A stretch of 64,000 bases of DNA from Lysobacter sp. yr284 (GTDB taxonomy: Bacteria > Pseudomonadota > Gammaproteobacteria > Xanthomonadales > Xanthomonadaceae). The notes beneath the pieces were generated by a model that was not told where the DNA came from, made no database searches, and worked only from the letters and a program-made list of their open reading frames with translations. The position numbers and the translations under genes were made by a program. The stretch spans positions 186,001 to 250,000 of the forward strand of contig NZ_FNPT01000001.1 in the NCBI RefSeq assembly GCF_900107375.1, read 5' to 3'. Position 1 is the first letter of the stretch; each line of letters begins with the position of its first letter. Of the stretch, positions 16,752-29,312 are shown piece after piece.

Positions 16752-16780
16752 GAAAACGCCCCGGCTGCAAGCCGGGGCGT
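16752..16780 (-). terminator. Rho-independent terminator after DUF3011 gene
   Basis: Minus-strand stem ACGCCCCGGC, loop TTGCA, stem GCCGGGGCGT, then TTTCG, about 30 bp after the stop codon at 16811. Confidence 0.8.
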
Positions 16781-16810
16781 CGTCTCGATCGATCCGCGAT
16801 GCGCGGGCGC

Positions 16811-17605
<795 letters not shown>

Positions 17606-17870
17606 GTTCGTGCTCCTTGTCGTGATCGGTTTTGCGAGGACTCTAGCGTCGTCCGCTTAACGCCAGTTCAAGATTTCGCGGCGCGGACGAAGCGGACAGC
17701 GAATGCCCAGGAAGCATTCATCGCGTGCTTATTGTTAAACGATTACATGCGCCCGGCTCCGCCGTTGGTCGCATGACTTATGTCCTATCCGCCGCCGTCG
17801 AACCCGGCCCGATCCGCCCCGATTGCGCAAACGTGCGCGAAAACACGCGCGACCCGAGCAGCCCGCCGCA

Positions 17871-18641
17871 TCAGCCGCCGGCGTTGTTGCGATAGTCCAG
17901 TTCGAACTCGGCGCGGCAACCGCCCTCGACCCATACGCCGTGCGTGTCGAAGCCCCAAGTGCGGCCCTCCACGCATTCGGTCTTGGACAATTGCTTGACC
18001 AGGCGCACACCCGTTCCGGTGTCGCCATCGCATCGGCGCGCGCGGCGGTCGAGGGACTCGCACTTGATCAGCTTGCGGCCGTCGTCGGCCGCGACGGCGG
18101 GCGCGGGCGCGTCCTCGGGCTGCGCGCCGAGCAGGCGGAACTCGCCGCGGCAACCGCCGGCGACCCACACGCCGCTGCGGTCGGTGCCCCAGGTCTGGTT
18201 GCGCAGGCAGGGTTGCTTGGACAGTTGCTGGGCCAGGGCCACGCCGTCCTCGCTGCGCGCCGGGCAATGGTTCCAGCGCCCGCCGAGCGACTCACACTTG
18301 ATCACGCGCGCGCCGCGGGTGCTGTCGGCGCCGCTGCCGCCGCGGCCGAGCAGAAAGTCGGCCGCGCATCCTTGCGCCACCCACACGCCGCCGCGATCGG
18401 CGCCCCAACTGGTGCCTTCCACGCAGGGCTTGCCTGAAGTGCGCCGGACCAGGCGCACGCCGCCGCGGGTATCGGCCGGGCAACGCACGGTTTCCTCGCC
18501 TTCGGAGGCGCAGCGCAACAGGTTGCCGCCGTACAGCCGCTCGCCCGCAGGCTCGGCCGCCGCCGGCACCGCGAACACCGCAGTGGCGCCCGCAGCAGCG
18601 GTCAACGCGCACAGCCGAATCGCGGCTCTCAGACTACCCAT
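17871..18641 (-). CDS. Secreted protein with three DUF3011 repeats (paralogue)
   Basis: 256 residues, with a signal peptide to about residue 29 (FAVPAAAE). Three DUF3011 repeats lie at about residues 42-97, 114-169 and 191-247, with the same four-Cys layout as the neighbouring gene (for example RCPADTRGGVRLVRRTSGKPC and WGADRGGVWVAQGC). The linkers are Ala/Pro-rich rather than the Gly/Asn-rich linkers of its neighbour, and repeats two and three carry KCES in place of RCES. A 265-bp gap separates the two genes, so they may be separately expressed. The start at 18641 has only a weak AGGGGG upstream. It is likely a tandem duplication; the function is unknown. Confidence 0.88.
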   Translation of the reverse strand: MGSLRAAIRLCALTAAAGATAVFAVPAAAEPAGERLYGGNLLRCASEGEETVRCPADTRGGVRLVRRTSGKPCVEGTSWGADRGGVWVAQGCAADFLLGRGGSGADSTRGARVIKCESLGGRWNHCPARSEDGVALAQQLSKQPCLRNQTWGTDRSGVWVAGGCRGEFRLLGAQPEDAPAPAVAADDGRKLIKCESLDRRARRCDGDTGTGVRLVKQLSKTECVEGRTWGFDTHGVWVEGGCRAEFELDYRNNAGG

Positions 18642-18697
18642 GCATGGCCCCCTGCGACTGGTGCCCTCACTCTAACCGCGAACCGTGAACTTGCAAC

Positions 18698-18730
18698 GAA
18701 AAAGCCCCACCCGGCCGATCCGGGCAGGCG
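18698..18730 (-). terminator. Probable terminator of the zipA-ligA-epmA operon
   Basis: Minus strand: an imperfect GC stem (GCCTGCCCGG paired with CCGGGTGGGGC) followed by TTTTTC, 16 bp after the epmA stop codon. Confidence 0.6.
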
Positions 18731-18745
18731 CAGCGTTCACCGCGG

Positions 18746-22344
<3,599 letters not shown>

Positions 22345-22366
22345 GGGGCCTGCGGCGCCCGAAACG

Positions 22367-22394
22367 CCGACGCCCCGCTCAGGCGGGGCGTCGG
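22367..22394 (-). terminator. Hairpin after zipA (attenuator or terminator)
   Basis: CCGACGCCCCGC (22367-22378) and GCGGGGCGTCGG (22383-22394) form a perfect 12-bp stem with a 4-nt loop directly after the zipA stop codon. The following minus-strand tract (GCGTTTC) is weak in T, so partial read-through into ligA is plausible. Confidence 0.55.
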
Positions 22395-22397
22395 GGC

Positions 22398-23171
22398 TTA
22401 CCAGCGCGTCGGCTTGCTCAGCGGCGGCGCTTCGCGCTGGCGGTCGTAGGCGCGCAGTTCGTCGCGCAGGTGGGCGATGCGCTGGCGGCCCAGGGCGTTG
22501 CGCTGTTCGTCCAGGACCACCGCGTCGAGCAGTTCGGCCATGCGCTGGGCGGTCGGCAGCATGGTTTCCCAGGCGTCGAGCGCCGGCACCGGCGCCGGCA
22601 GGGTCAGGAAGAAGGCGATCGCCGGGGTCTCCAGCGCCTGGATCTGGGCCATATCGAAGCTGCCGGGCTTCATGATGTTGGCCACGCTGAACACCGGGCC
22701 GCGCTCGGGATGGCCTTCGACCAGTCGGTGGTAGACGCCCATGTGGCCGTAGACCAGGCCGGCTTTCTCGGCCGCGACCACGATGTCCGGGCCGTGCAGC
22801 TTCTGGCCGGCGCGCGCGGCCAGGTACAGGGTCACGATCTTGTCGAACTCGTCGCTGACGCGGCGGCCCAGCTCGCTGGCCGCGGCATTGGCGCCGCCTT
22901 CCAGGGTGCGGTCGAACAGCTCCAGTTCGGCCTGGGTGGTGGCCTCGCCGAGCGGCTGGCCGCCCTCGCCCAGTTCGTGTTCGATCTGCTCGCCCAGGCT
23001 CGGCTCCTGGCGCGCCGCGGCGGGCTTGCGCTCGCCGCCGCGGGCGGCGTCCTCGCGGGCGACGCGCTTGCCCTGGCCGCTCTTGCGCGGTCGGCCGAAG
23101 AACACGATCGCGACGATCAGGATCAGGCCGGCGATCAGGATGCCGATCCTCATCAGGGTCACGTCGGACAT
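22398..23171 (-). CDS. zipA: Cell division protein ZipA
   Basis: 257 residues. It anchors FtsZ filaments to the inner membrane during Z-ring assembly. AAAAGGAG precedes the ATG at 23171. One N-terminal membrane segment (RIGILIAGLILIVAIVFFG, residues 8-26) is followed by a basic, charged linker and a C-terminal FtsZ-binding domain from about residue 120, with LYLAARAGQKLHGPDIVVAA, FSVANIMKPGSFD and AIAFFLTLPAP. The linker is shorter than in E. coli. Position between smc and ligA is the usual arrangement in gammaproteobacteria. Confidence 0.95.
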   Translation of the reverse strand: MSDVTLMRIGILIAGLILIVAIVFFGRPRKSGQGKRVAREDAARGGERKPAAARQEPSLGEQIEHELGEGGQPLGEATTQAELELFDRTLEGGANAAASELGRRVSDEFDKIVTLYLAARAGQKLHGPDIVVAAEKAGLVYGHMGVYHRLVEGHPERGPVFSVANIMKPGSFDMAQIQALETPAIAFFLTLPAPVPALDAWETMLPTAQRMAELLDAVVLDEQRNALGRQRIAHLRDELRAYDRQREAPPLSKPTRW

Positions 23172-23419
23172 TCGGTTGCTCCTTTTGGTGCTGGGAATCG
23201 GGTATGGGGAATCGGGAATCGCCGCAGCGCGACGCTGCCACTCGATGCCCTACCCGTTCCGACTTCGTTGATCTTGTAGTGGAAACGGAAATCGCGAGAT
23301 AGAAAATCGTTAAAGCGCGTCGCCCAGATCAGTTGGGAACCAGACATCGAAAGCGGCGGAATCGCTCGAACGATCCCCGATTCTCCGCTGCCGATTCCCG
23401 GCGGGCGCAGCCACGCCAA

Positions 23420-26400
23420 CTAGGCCGCGCCGGCCAGGCGCGTCGCCTCGGCCAGGTCGACCGACACCAGCCGGCTCACGCCCGGCTCGCGCATGGTCAC
23501 GCCCGACAGCTGCTGCGCGGCTTCCATCGTCGCCTTGTTGTGGCTGACGAACAGGAACTGTACCTGCTCGCTCATCTCGCTGACCATCGCGGTGAAGCGG
23601 CCGACGTTGGCTTCGTCGAGCGGCGCGTCGACCTCGTCGAGCAGGCAAAACGGCGCCGGGTTCAAGCGGAAGATCGCGAACACCAGCGCCACCGCGGTCA
23701 TCGCCTTCTCGCCGCCGGACAGCAGCGAGATGTTCGACACGCGCTTGCCGGGCGGGCGCGCCATGATCGCCACGCCGGTGTCGAGCAGGTCCTCGCCGGT
23801 GAGTTCCAGGTAGGCGTGGCCGCCGCCGAACAGGCGCGGATACAGCTCCTGCACGCCGGAATTGACCCGGTCGAAGGTGTCCTTGAAGCGGCCGCGGGTC
23901 TCGCGGTCGATCTTGCGGATCGCCTCTTCCAGGGTTTCCAGCGCGGTGGTCAGGTCGGTGTTCTGCGCGTCGAGATAATCCTTGCGCTGCGCGGCCTCGG
24001 CGTGTTCGGCGATCGCCGCCAGGTTGACCGGCTCGAGCCGGCGCAGCTTGTTGTCGAGGTCGGCGACGGCGCGTTCCCAGGTCTGCGGGTCGGCGTCCTC
24101 GTCGAGGGTGTTGACCACGTCCTGCAGCACCGCGCCGGCTTCGGCGATGGCCTCGGTCAGGGTTTCGGCCTTGAGCACCAGCGCCTGCTGTTCCAGCCGG
24201 CGCTGGCCGATGGCTTCGCGCTGCTGCAGCGCCTGTTCGTCGCGCTGCTGGCGGGTCTGCTCGAACTTGCGCAGGTCGTTGTCGATCCCGTCCAGGGCGA
24301 TGCGCGCGCCGGTCAGGTCCTGCTCGGCGATCACCCGCTGCTCCAGCGCGACCTGGCGCTGCTGTTCCAGGTCCTGCACCGGCTGGTCGCCGTCGCTGAG
24401 CTGGGCGGTGAGCTCGCTCAGACGGGTGTCGAGCTGGCCGCGCTGGCCGCCCATGCGCTGCAGGGTCTGGGCCAGCCCGGCGATCTGCGCGCGCTGGGTT
24501 TCCAGGCTCAGCACCAGGGCGTGGGAGGCGTCGCGCGATTCGCGCGCCATGTTGCGAGCCGAATCGCGCGCCTGGAACAGGCGGCTGCGTTCGGCTTCCA
24601 GGCGCTGGCGCTGGTCTTCCAGTTCGCCCATGCGCTCGACCGCGGTTTCCTGGCGCAGGCGCGCCTCGCGCGCCTGTTCGTTGCCGGCGTCGAGCGCGAT
24701 CAGCAGTTGTTCCAGGTCGGCGTCGATCTTGTCGATGCGGTTGCGCGCCTGGTCCAGGCGGCCCTGGTGGCTCTGCAGTTGGCCAGCCAGTTCGGACACG
24801 CTGCGGTGGGCCATGTACAGCGAGCGCTGCGCGTCCTCGCGGTGCTGCTCGGCGGCCAGGGCGCGGTCGCGCAGCTGGATCTGGGCCTGCTCGAGCTCGC
24901 GCTCGCGCTCCTGCAATTCTTCGATTTCCGCGCGCAGGGTCTGGATCTCGCGCTCGCGCAGCAAGGCGCCCTGCTTGGCCGCGCCGGAGCGCAGCACCCG
25001 CAGCCAGCCGGCGCCCAGGCGCTCGCCGTTGCGGGTGATGACGGTGTCCTCGCGGCCGATCTGCGCGACCAGCGCGCGCGCGGCGGCAAGGTCGTCGGCG
25101 CCGTGCAGGCGCGCGAGCAGGCGCCGGATCGCGGCCGGGCCTTGCACCTTCGAGGCCAGCGAGGTCGGCGGATAGGTCGCGTCGTCGCGTTCGGGCGAGA
25201 CCAGCGTCAGGCGGCCCTCGCCGAGTTCGCCGATGGCGTCGACCAGCGCTTCGGGCGCCTCCACCAGCACGCCCTCGATGAGCTGGCCGAGCGCGCTTTC
25301 CACCGCGTTCTCCCAGCCCGCCTCCACGCTCAGCGCCTCGCCCACGCGCTGGGCCGAATCCAGCCCGCGCGCCTTGAGCCAGGTCAGCGCCGCGCCCTGC
25401 TCCTGGCCCAGCGCGGCGTGCTGCAGGGTTTCCAGCGACGACAGCCGGCCGCGCGAGGTCTGCGCCTGCTTGCGCACCTCGGCCAACTGGTTCTGGGTCG
25501 AACGCTGCTGTTCCTGCAGGTCGGCGAGCGAGGTCTTACGGTTTTCCAGTTCTTCGGTGAGGCTGTCCAGCGCTTCCTTCTGCAGGTCGTGCTGGCTTTG
25601 CAGTTGTTCGAACGCCGCGGCCAGGGCGGCGACGTCCAGGCCGGAGCGTTCGCCGACCAGCGCTTCGCGGCGGCGGTCGGCGTCCAGCGTCTGCCGGTCC
25701 AGGCCTTCGATGCGGGTGCGCTCGACCTCGGCCGCGCGCGCGGCTTCGGACTGCTCGCGGCTGTGGCCGTCCCAGCGCTGCTGCCAGTCCTGCAGCTTGG
25801 CCTCGGCCTCGCGCAGCGCGTCCTGGCGGGCTTCGTCGTCTTCGCGCAGCGCCTCCAGGCGCGGTTCGGCGTCGGCGACCGCGGCCATCAGCACGTCCAG
25901 GCGCGACTGGTCGCTGCCGATGTGCTCGCCGATCTCCTCCAACTGCGCCAGCGCTTCCTCGCGCGCCTTGCGCAGGCGGCCGGACAGGTCGCGCTGGTGC
26001 TGGATCTGCTGTTCGATCCGGGCCAGCGCGCCGCCGACCTCGTAGCTGGCGCCCTGCGCCTTGTTCAGCGCCTCGGCGGCTTCCTCGCGGCGCACGCGCC
26101 CGGTCTCCAGCTCGCGCTCGGCTTCGCGCTGTTCGGCGATGAGCTGCTGCAGGCGGGTTTCCTGCGACGACAGCTTCTCGCGCTGGGCCTGCAATTTCTG
26201 GTCGAGGGCGCGGTACTCCAGCGCCTTCCACTCCACGTCCTTGACCTTGCGCTCGGCCTGGATCGCCTGGTATTGCTCGGCCTGGCGCGCCTGCCGGCGC
26301 AGGTGATCGAGCTGCTTGCCGACTTCCTCGCGCAGGTCGCTCAGGCGGTCGAGGTTCTCGCGGGTGTGGCGGATGCGGGTCTCGGTTTCCTTGCGCCGTT

Positions 26401-26923
26401 CCTTGTACTTGGAAATGCCGGCGGCTTCTTCCAGGTAGACGCGCAATTCCTCGGGCTTGGCCTCGATGATCTGCGAAATCATGCCCTGCTCGATGATCGA
26501 GTAGCTGCGCGGGCCCAGGCCGGTGCCGAGGAACAGGTCGGTGATGTCGCGGCGGCGGCACTTGGCGCCGTTGAGGTAGTACTGGTTGACGCTGTCGCGG
26601 CTGACCGTGCGCTTGACCGAGATCTCGTTGAACGCGCCGTACTCGCCGGTGATGGTGTGGTCGGAGTTGTCGAACACCAGCTCGACCATCGCCTGCGACA
26701 CCGGCTTGCGCGCCGAGGAGCCGGCGAAGATCACGTCGGTCAGCGAATCGCCGCGCAGCCGGCTGGCCGAACTCTCGCCCATCACCCAGCGCACCGCGTC
26801 GATGATGTTCGACTTGCCGCAGCCGTTGGGACCGACGACGCCGGTCATGTTGGTGGGCAGGTGCAGCGTGGTCGGGTCGACGAAGGACTTGAAACCGGAC
26901 AGCTTGATCGTGGACAGACGCAT
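23420..26923 (-). CDS. smc: Chromosome segregation protein SMC
   Basis: 1167 residues. It is an ATP-driven chromosome organiser that acts as a dimer with ScpA and ScpB. The start MRLSTIKLSGFKSF at 26923 matches the conserved SMC N-terminus; the frame upstream is non-coding. Walker A is GPNGCGKSN (31-39). Long coiled coils flank a hinge around residues 500-660 (ARGLDSAQRVGEALSVEAGW, GEGRLTLVSPER). The C-terminal head has the signature LLSGGEKAMTAVAL and Walker B CLLDEVDAPLDEAN. The coiled-coil arms are Gln/Glu/Arg-rich. A 248-bp gap separates it from zipA. The upstream gap is shared with the divergent BlaI-type gene. Confidence 0.97.
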   Translation of the reverse strand: MRLSTIKLSGFKSFVDPTTLHLPTNMTGVVGPNGCGKSNIIDAVRWVMGESSASRLRGDSLTDVIFAGSSARKPVSQAMVELVFDNSDHTITGEYGAFNEISVKRTVSRDSVNQYYLNGAKCRRRDITDLFLGTGLGPRSYSIIEQGMISQIIEAKPEELRVYLEEAAGISKYKERRKETETRIRHTRENLDRLSDLREEVGKQLDHLRRQARQAEQYQAIQAERKVKDVEWKALEYRALDQKLQAQREKLSSQETRLQQLIAEQREAERELETGRVRREEAAEALNKAQGASYEVGGALARIEQQIQHQRDLSGRLRKAREEALAQLEEIGEHIGSDQSRLDVLMAAVADAEPRLEALREDDEARQDALREAEAKLQDWQQRWDGHSREQSEAARAAEVERTRIEGLDRQTLDADRRREALVGERSGLDVAALAAAFEQLQSQHDLQKEALDSLTEELENRKTSLADLQEQQRSTQNQLAEVRKQAQTSRGRLSSLETLQHAALGQEQGAALTWLKARGLDSAQRVGEALSVEAGWENAVESALGQLIEGVLVEAPEALVDAIGELGEGRLTLVSPERDDATYPPTSLASKVQGPAAIRRLLARLHGADDLAAARALVAQIGREDTVITRNGERLGAGWLRVLRSGAAKQGALLREREIQTLRAEIEELQERERELEQAQIQLRDRALAAEQHREDAQRSLYMAHRSVSELAGQLQSHQGRLDQARNRIDKIDADLEQLLIALDAGNEQAREARLRQETAVERMGELEDQRQRLEAERSRLFQARDSARNMARESRDASHALVLSLETQRAQIAGLAQTLQRMGGQRGQLDTRLSELTAQLSDGDQPVQDLEQQRQVALEQRVIAEQDLTGARIALDGIDNDLRKFEQTRQQRDEQALQQREAIGQRRLEQQALVLKAETLTEAIAEAGAVLQDVVNTLDEDADPQTWERAVADLDNKLRRLEPVNLAAIAEHAEAAQRKDYLDAQNTDLTTALETLEEAIRKIDRETRGRFKDTFDRVNSGVQELYPRLFGGGHAYLELTGEDLLDTGVAIMARPPGKRVSNISLLSGGEKAMTAVALVFAIFRLNPAPFCLLDEVDAPLDEANVGRFTAMVSEMSEQVQFLFVSHNKATMEAAQQLSGVTMREPGVSRLVSVDLAEATRLAGAA

Positions 26924-27234
26924 GCGGCGTTGGGGCCTCTGGACGGCGGACGCAGCCGTGGAAATTAGGTTAGGCAGTGCGGCCAAGCGATTGAATCTGC
27001 TGGGCCCGGCGCGGTGCTTGGCCACGCCTGCCTGGGAGTATAGCGGGCCGGGGCCGAGCCCGCCGTCGACGTCCGGCCGGCGCCGCGGCGGCGCTTCGCG
27101 TTCAGCCCGCGGCGGCGGCCGCGGCGCGGCTACTAATTCGATAGTTGACAGCCGCGGAAGCGGCATGCTCCGATACGTCTACTAACGAACCCGTTGTGGT
27201 TCGGACACGCCGCCCCGCCCACCGGTAGATCGCC
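26924..27234. other. 311-bp divergent intergenic region (smc / BlaI-type regulator)
   Basis: It contains the TTGACA/dyad element at 27132-27150 ahead of the BlaI-type gene. The smc promoter is not obvious by eye. No extra gene is supported. Confidence 0.5.
27132..27150 (+). promoter_or_regulatory. Candidate BlaI-type operator overlapping a -35 box
   Basis: ACTAATTCGATAGT (27132-27145) has ACTA/TAGT dyad ends and runs into a perfect TTGACA (27145-27150). TACTAA recurs at 27180-27185. BlaI-family repressors usually bind dyads over their own promoter, so autorepression here is plausible. The -10 is not clear (GATACG at 27172). Confidence 0.4.
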
Positions 27235-27627
27235 ATGGCCCGTCCCGCTTCTCCCACCCCCACCCCGTCCGAACAGGCGATCCTGGAAGTGCTGTGGGAG
27301 CGCGGCGAAGCCTCGGTCCGCGAGGTCGCCGACGAACTCTCGCAGCACAAACCGGTGGCCTACACGACCGTGCTGACGATGTTCAACGTGCTGGCCAAGA
27401 AAGGCTTCGTGACCCATCGCCAGGAAGGCCGCGCGTTCGTCTACCGCGCCGCGATCAGCCGCGAGCAGGCGCGCCGGCAGGCCCTGGACCAACTGCTGCT
27501 GCGCTTCTTCGAGGGCTCGCCGAACCTGCTGGCGCAGCATTTGCTCGATCAGGACGAGGTCGGCCGCGACGAGCTCAAGGCGCTGCGCGCCAAGGTCGAG
27601 GCGGCCAAGCCGCGGGGGAACGGCTGA
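27235..27627 (+). CDS. BlaI/MecI/CopY family transcriptional repressor
   Basis: 130 residues, a winged-helix repressor. The N-terminal part has EQAILEVLWERGEASVREVADEL followed by the recognition helix region KPVAYTTVLTMFNVLAKKGFV and the wing HRQEGRAFVYRA, all typical of BlaI/MecI. The C-terminal helices (RRQALDQLLLRFFEGSPNLLAQHLL) form the dimerisation part. The stop codon overlaps the start of the M56 peptidase gene (TGATG), so the two are translationally coupled. In the classical system the partner peptidase triggers cleavage of the repressor, which derepresses a beta-lactamase or penicillin-binding-protein gene. Confidence 0.94.
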   Translation: MARPASPTPTPSEQAILEVLWERGEASVREVADELSQHKPVAYTTVLTMFNVLAKKGFVTHRQEGRAFVYRAAISREQARRQALDQLLLRFFEGSPNLLAQHLLDQDEVGRDELKALRAKVEAAKPRGNG

Positions 27628-29165
27628 TGGAAACCCTGTCCGAATCGTTGATCCGCGCCGTGCCGGCATTGATCGGCCTGCACTTGCTGCAGGCGGCGGC
27701 GTTGCTGGCGCTGGCCGTCGGCTTCGCCCGGCTGCGCGCGCTCGACGCGGAATCGCGCTCGTGGCTGCTGCTGGCGCTGTTCGCGCTGGCGACGCTGGCG
27801 CCGTTGGCGAGCCTGCTGCCGGGCGCGCCCTCGCCGGTGTTCGGCGCGCCCGCCCACGGTTTCTCGCCGCATCCCGAAGAAGGCCCGGCGCCCAACGAGG
27901 CGATCTACAACGCGGGCCAGCGCAGCGACATGCTGTACCTGGAAATCCCGCGTTCGCTGCCCGGCGTGCTGGCGCTGGCCTGGGCGCTGGGCGCGCTGTG
28001 GCAGCTGATGCGCCTGGTCGAAGGCGCGCGCCACGCGCGCCGGCTGCGCCGCGGCGCGCGCCCGGCGCCGGCGCTGGAAGCGCTGCTGGCGCGCGAACTG
28101 CCGCCGCGCACGCGCATCGCCACCACCGCGGTCGACGGCCCGATGGTGATCGGCCTGCTGCACCCCACCGTGCTGCTGCCGCGGCCGTTGAGCGAGCGTC
28201 TCGACGACGCCGCCCTGCGCGACATCCTGCGCCACGAATTCGCCCACATCCGCCGCGGCGACCTGTGGTCGGCGACGGCGGTGCAACTGGCGCGCGCGGC
28301 GTTCTGGTGGAACCCGTTCCTGGCCGCGCTGCAATCGCGCCTGGACCTGGCCCGCGAAATGGCCTGCGACGCGCGCGCCGCCTCGTGCGGCTCGGGCGTG
28401 TACTTCGCCGGTTCGCTGATCGACAGCGCCGAGGTCATGCTGGAACTGGGCGAGCGCCCCGAGCCGCTGGCGGTGGCGATGCTGCAACGGCGCAGCCACC
28501 TGGCCCAGCGCATCGACGGCCTGCTCGCCGCGTTCCCCGCCGGCGCGCCGCGCGGCCGGCGCATCGCCGCGAGCGCCTGCGTGGCGGCGCTGGCCGCGTT
28601 CGCCGGGCTGTGCGTCGCCGGCGTCCCGCGCCTGCCGCTGCCCGCCCCCACCGCCGAACCGCGCGCCGAGGTCGTCGCCCTGCTCGCCGCCGCGCGCCGC
28701 GGCGACAGCGTCGAGGTGCGGCGGCTGGTGCGCGCCGGCGCCGACATCGACGCGCGGGTGATCGGCGACGGCACCGCGCTGATCGAAGCGGTGCGCGCAC
28801 GCAATCTCGCCACCGTCGACGCGCTGCTCGCGCTCGGCGCCGACCCGGACCGGGCCGCGCTCGGCGAGGGCAATCCGCTGATCGTGGCGGCCGAGATCGG
28901 CGCGCAACCCATCGTCGCGCGGCTGGTCCAGGCCGGCGCCGACGTCGACCGGGTGGTGACCTACGACGAGACCCCGCTGATCAACGCCGCCCGCGAGGGC
29001 CACCTGGCGACCGTGCAGTACTTGGTCGCGCAAGGCGCCAACGTCAACCTCGGCGTGGTCGCCGACGGCTGGCTGGGGCGCTGGCGTTCGCCGCTGAACC
29101 AGGCCACCGACCCGCAGGTGCGCGCCTATCTGATCGAACACGGAGCCGTCGCCGGCCGGCCCTGA
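27627..29165 (+). CDS. M56 (BlaR1/MecR1-type) membrane metallopeptidase with C-terminal ankyrin-like repeats
   Basis: 512 residues. The N-terminal part has hydrophobic helices (ALIGLHLLQAAALLALAVGF, WLLLALFALATLAPLASLL, LPGVLALAWALGALW). The M56 zinc motif is HEFAH (His203-His207), followed by EMACDARA with the probable third ligand. A further membrane segment (AASACVAALAAFAGLCVAGV) leads to about 170 residues of ankyrin-like repeats, for example DSVEVRRLVRAGADIDAR, NLATVDALLALGADPD and HLATVQYLVAQGANVNLG. BlaR1 has a penicillin-binding sensor at this position, so the sensed signal here should differ. The ATG overlaps the repressor stop. The repeats lie after the last membrane segment and are probably periplasmic. 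Confidence 0.88.
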   Translation: METLSESLIRAVPALIGLHLLQAAALLALAVGFARLRALDAESRSWLLLALFALATLAPLASLLPGAPSPVFGAPAHGFSPHPEEGPAPNEAIYNAGQRSDMLYLEIPRSLPGVLALAWALGALWQLMRLVEGARHARRLRRGARPAPALEALLARELPPRTRIATTAVDGPMVIGLLHPTVLLPRPLSERLDDAALRDILRHEFAHIRRGDLWSATAVQLARAAFWWNPFLAALQSRLDLAREMACDARAASCGSGVYFAGSLIDSAEVMLELGERPEPLAVAMLQRRSHLAQRIDGLLAAFPAGAPRGRRIAASACVAALAAFAGLCVAGVPRLPLPAPTAEPRAEVVALLAAARRGDSVEVRRLVRAGADIDARVIGDGTALIEAVRARNLATVDALLALGADPDRAALGEGNPLIVAAEIGAQPIVARLVQAGADVDRVVTYDETPLINAAREGHLATVQYLVAQGANVNLGVVADGWLGRWRSPLNQATDPQVRAYLIEHGAVAGRP

Positions 29166-29312
29166 GCGCCGCCCGCCACGCCTGCCTTCCCCCATCGCGC
29201 CATCGCCAGCGCGGGCCGCTGCGGCCCGCCGCCGGGGCTGCTTGCGCCCGCGTTTCACCCGTTCCGCCTCGACCGCCTTTCCGCCGCGCCCGCCATTCAC
29301 AAGGACGATCCG

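Noticed and set aside
23333-26968. A 1211-codon plus-strand open frame opposite smc
   Set aside because: Mirror of the SMC coding strand, Gln/Leu/Ala-rich, no recognisable protein.
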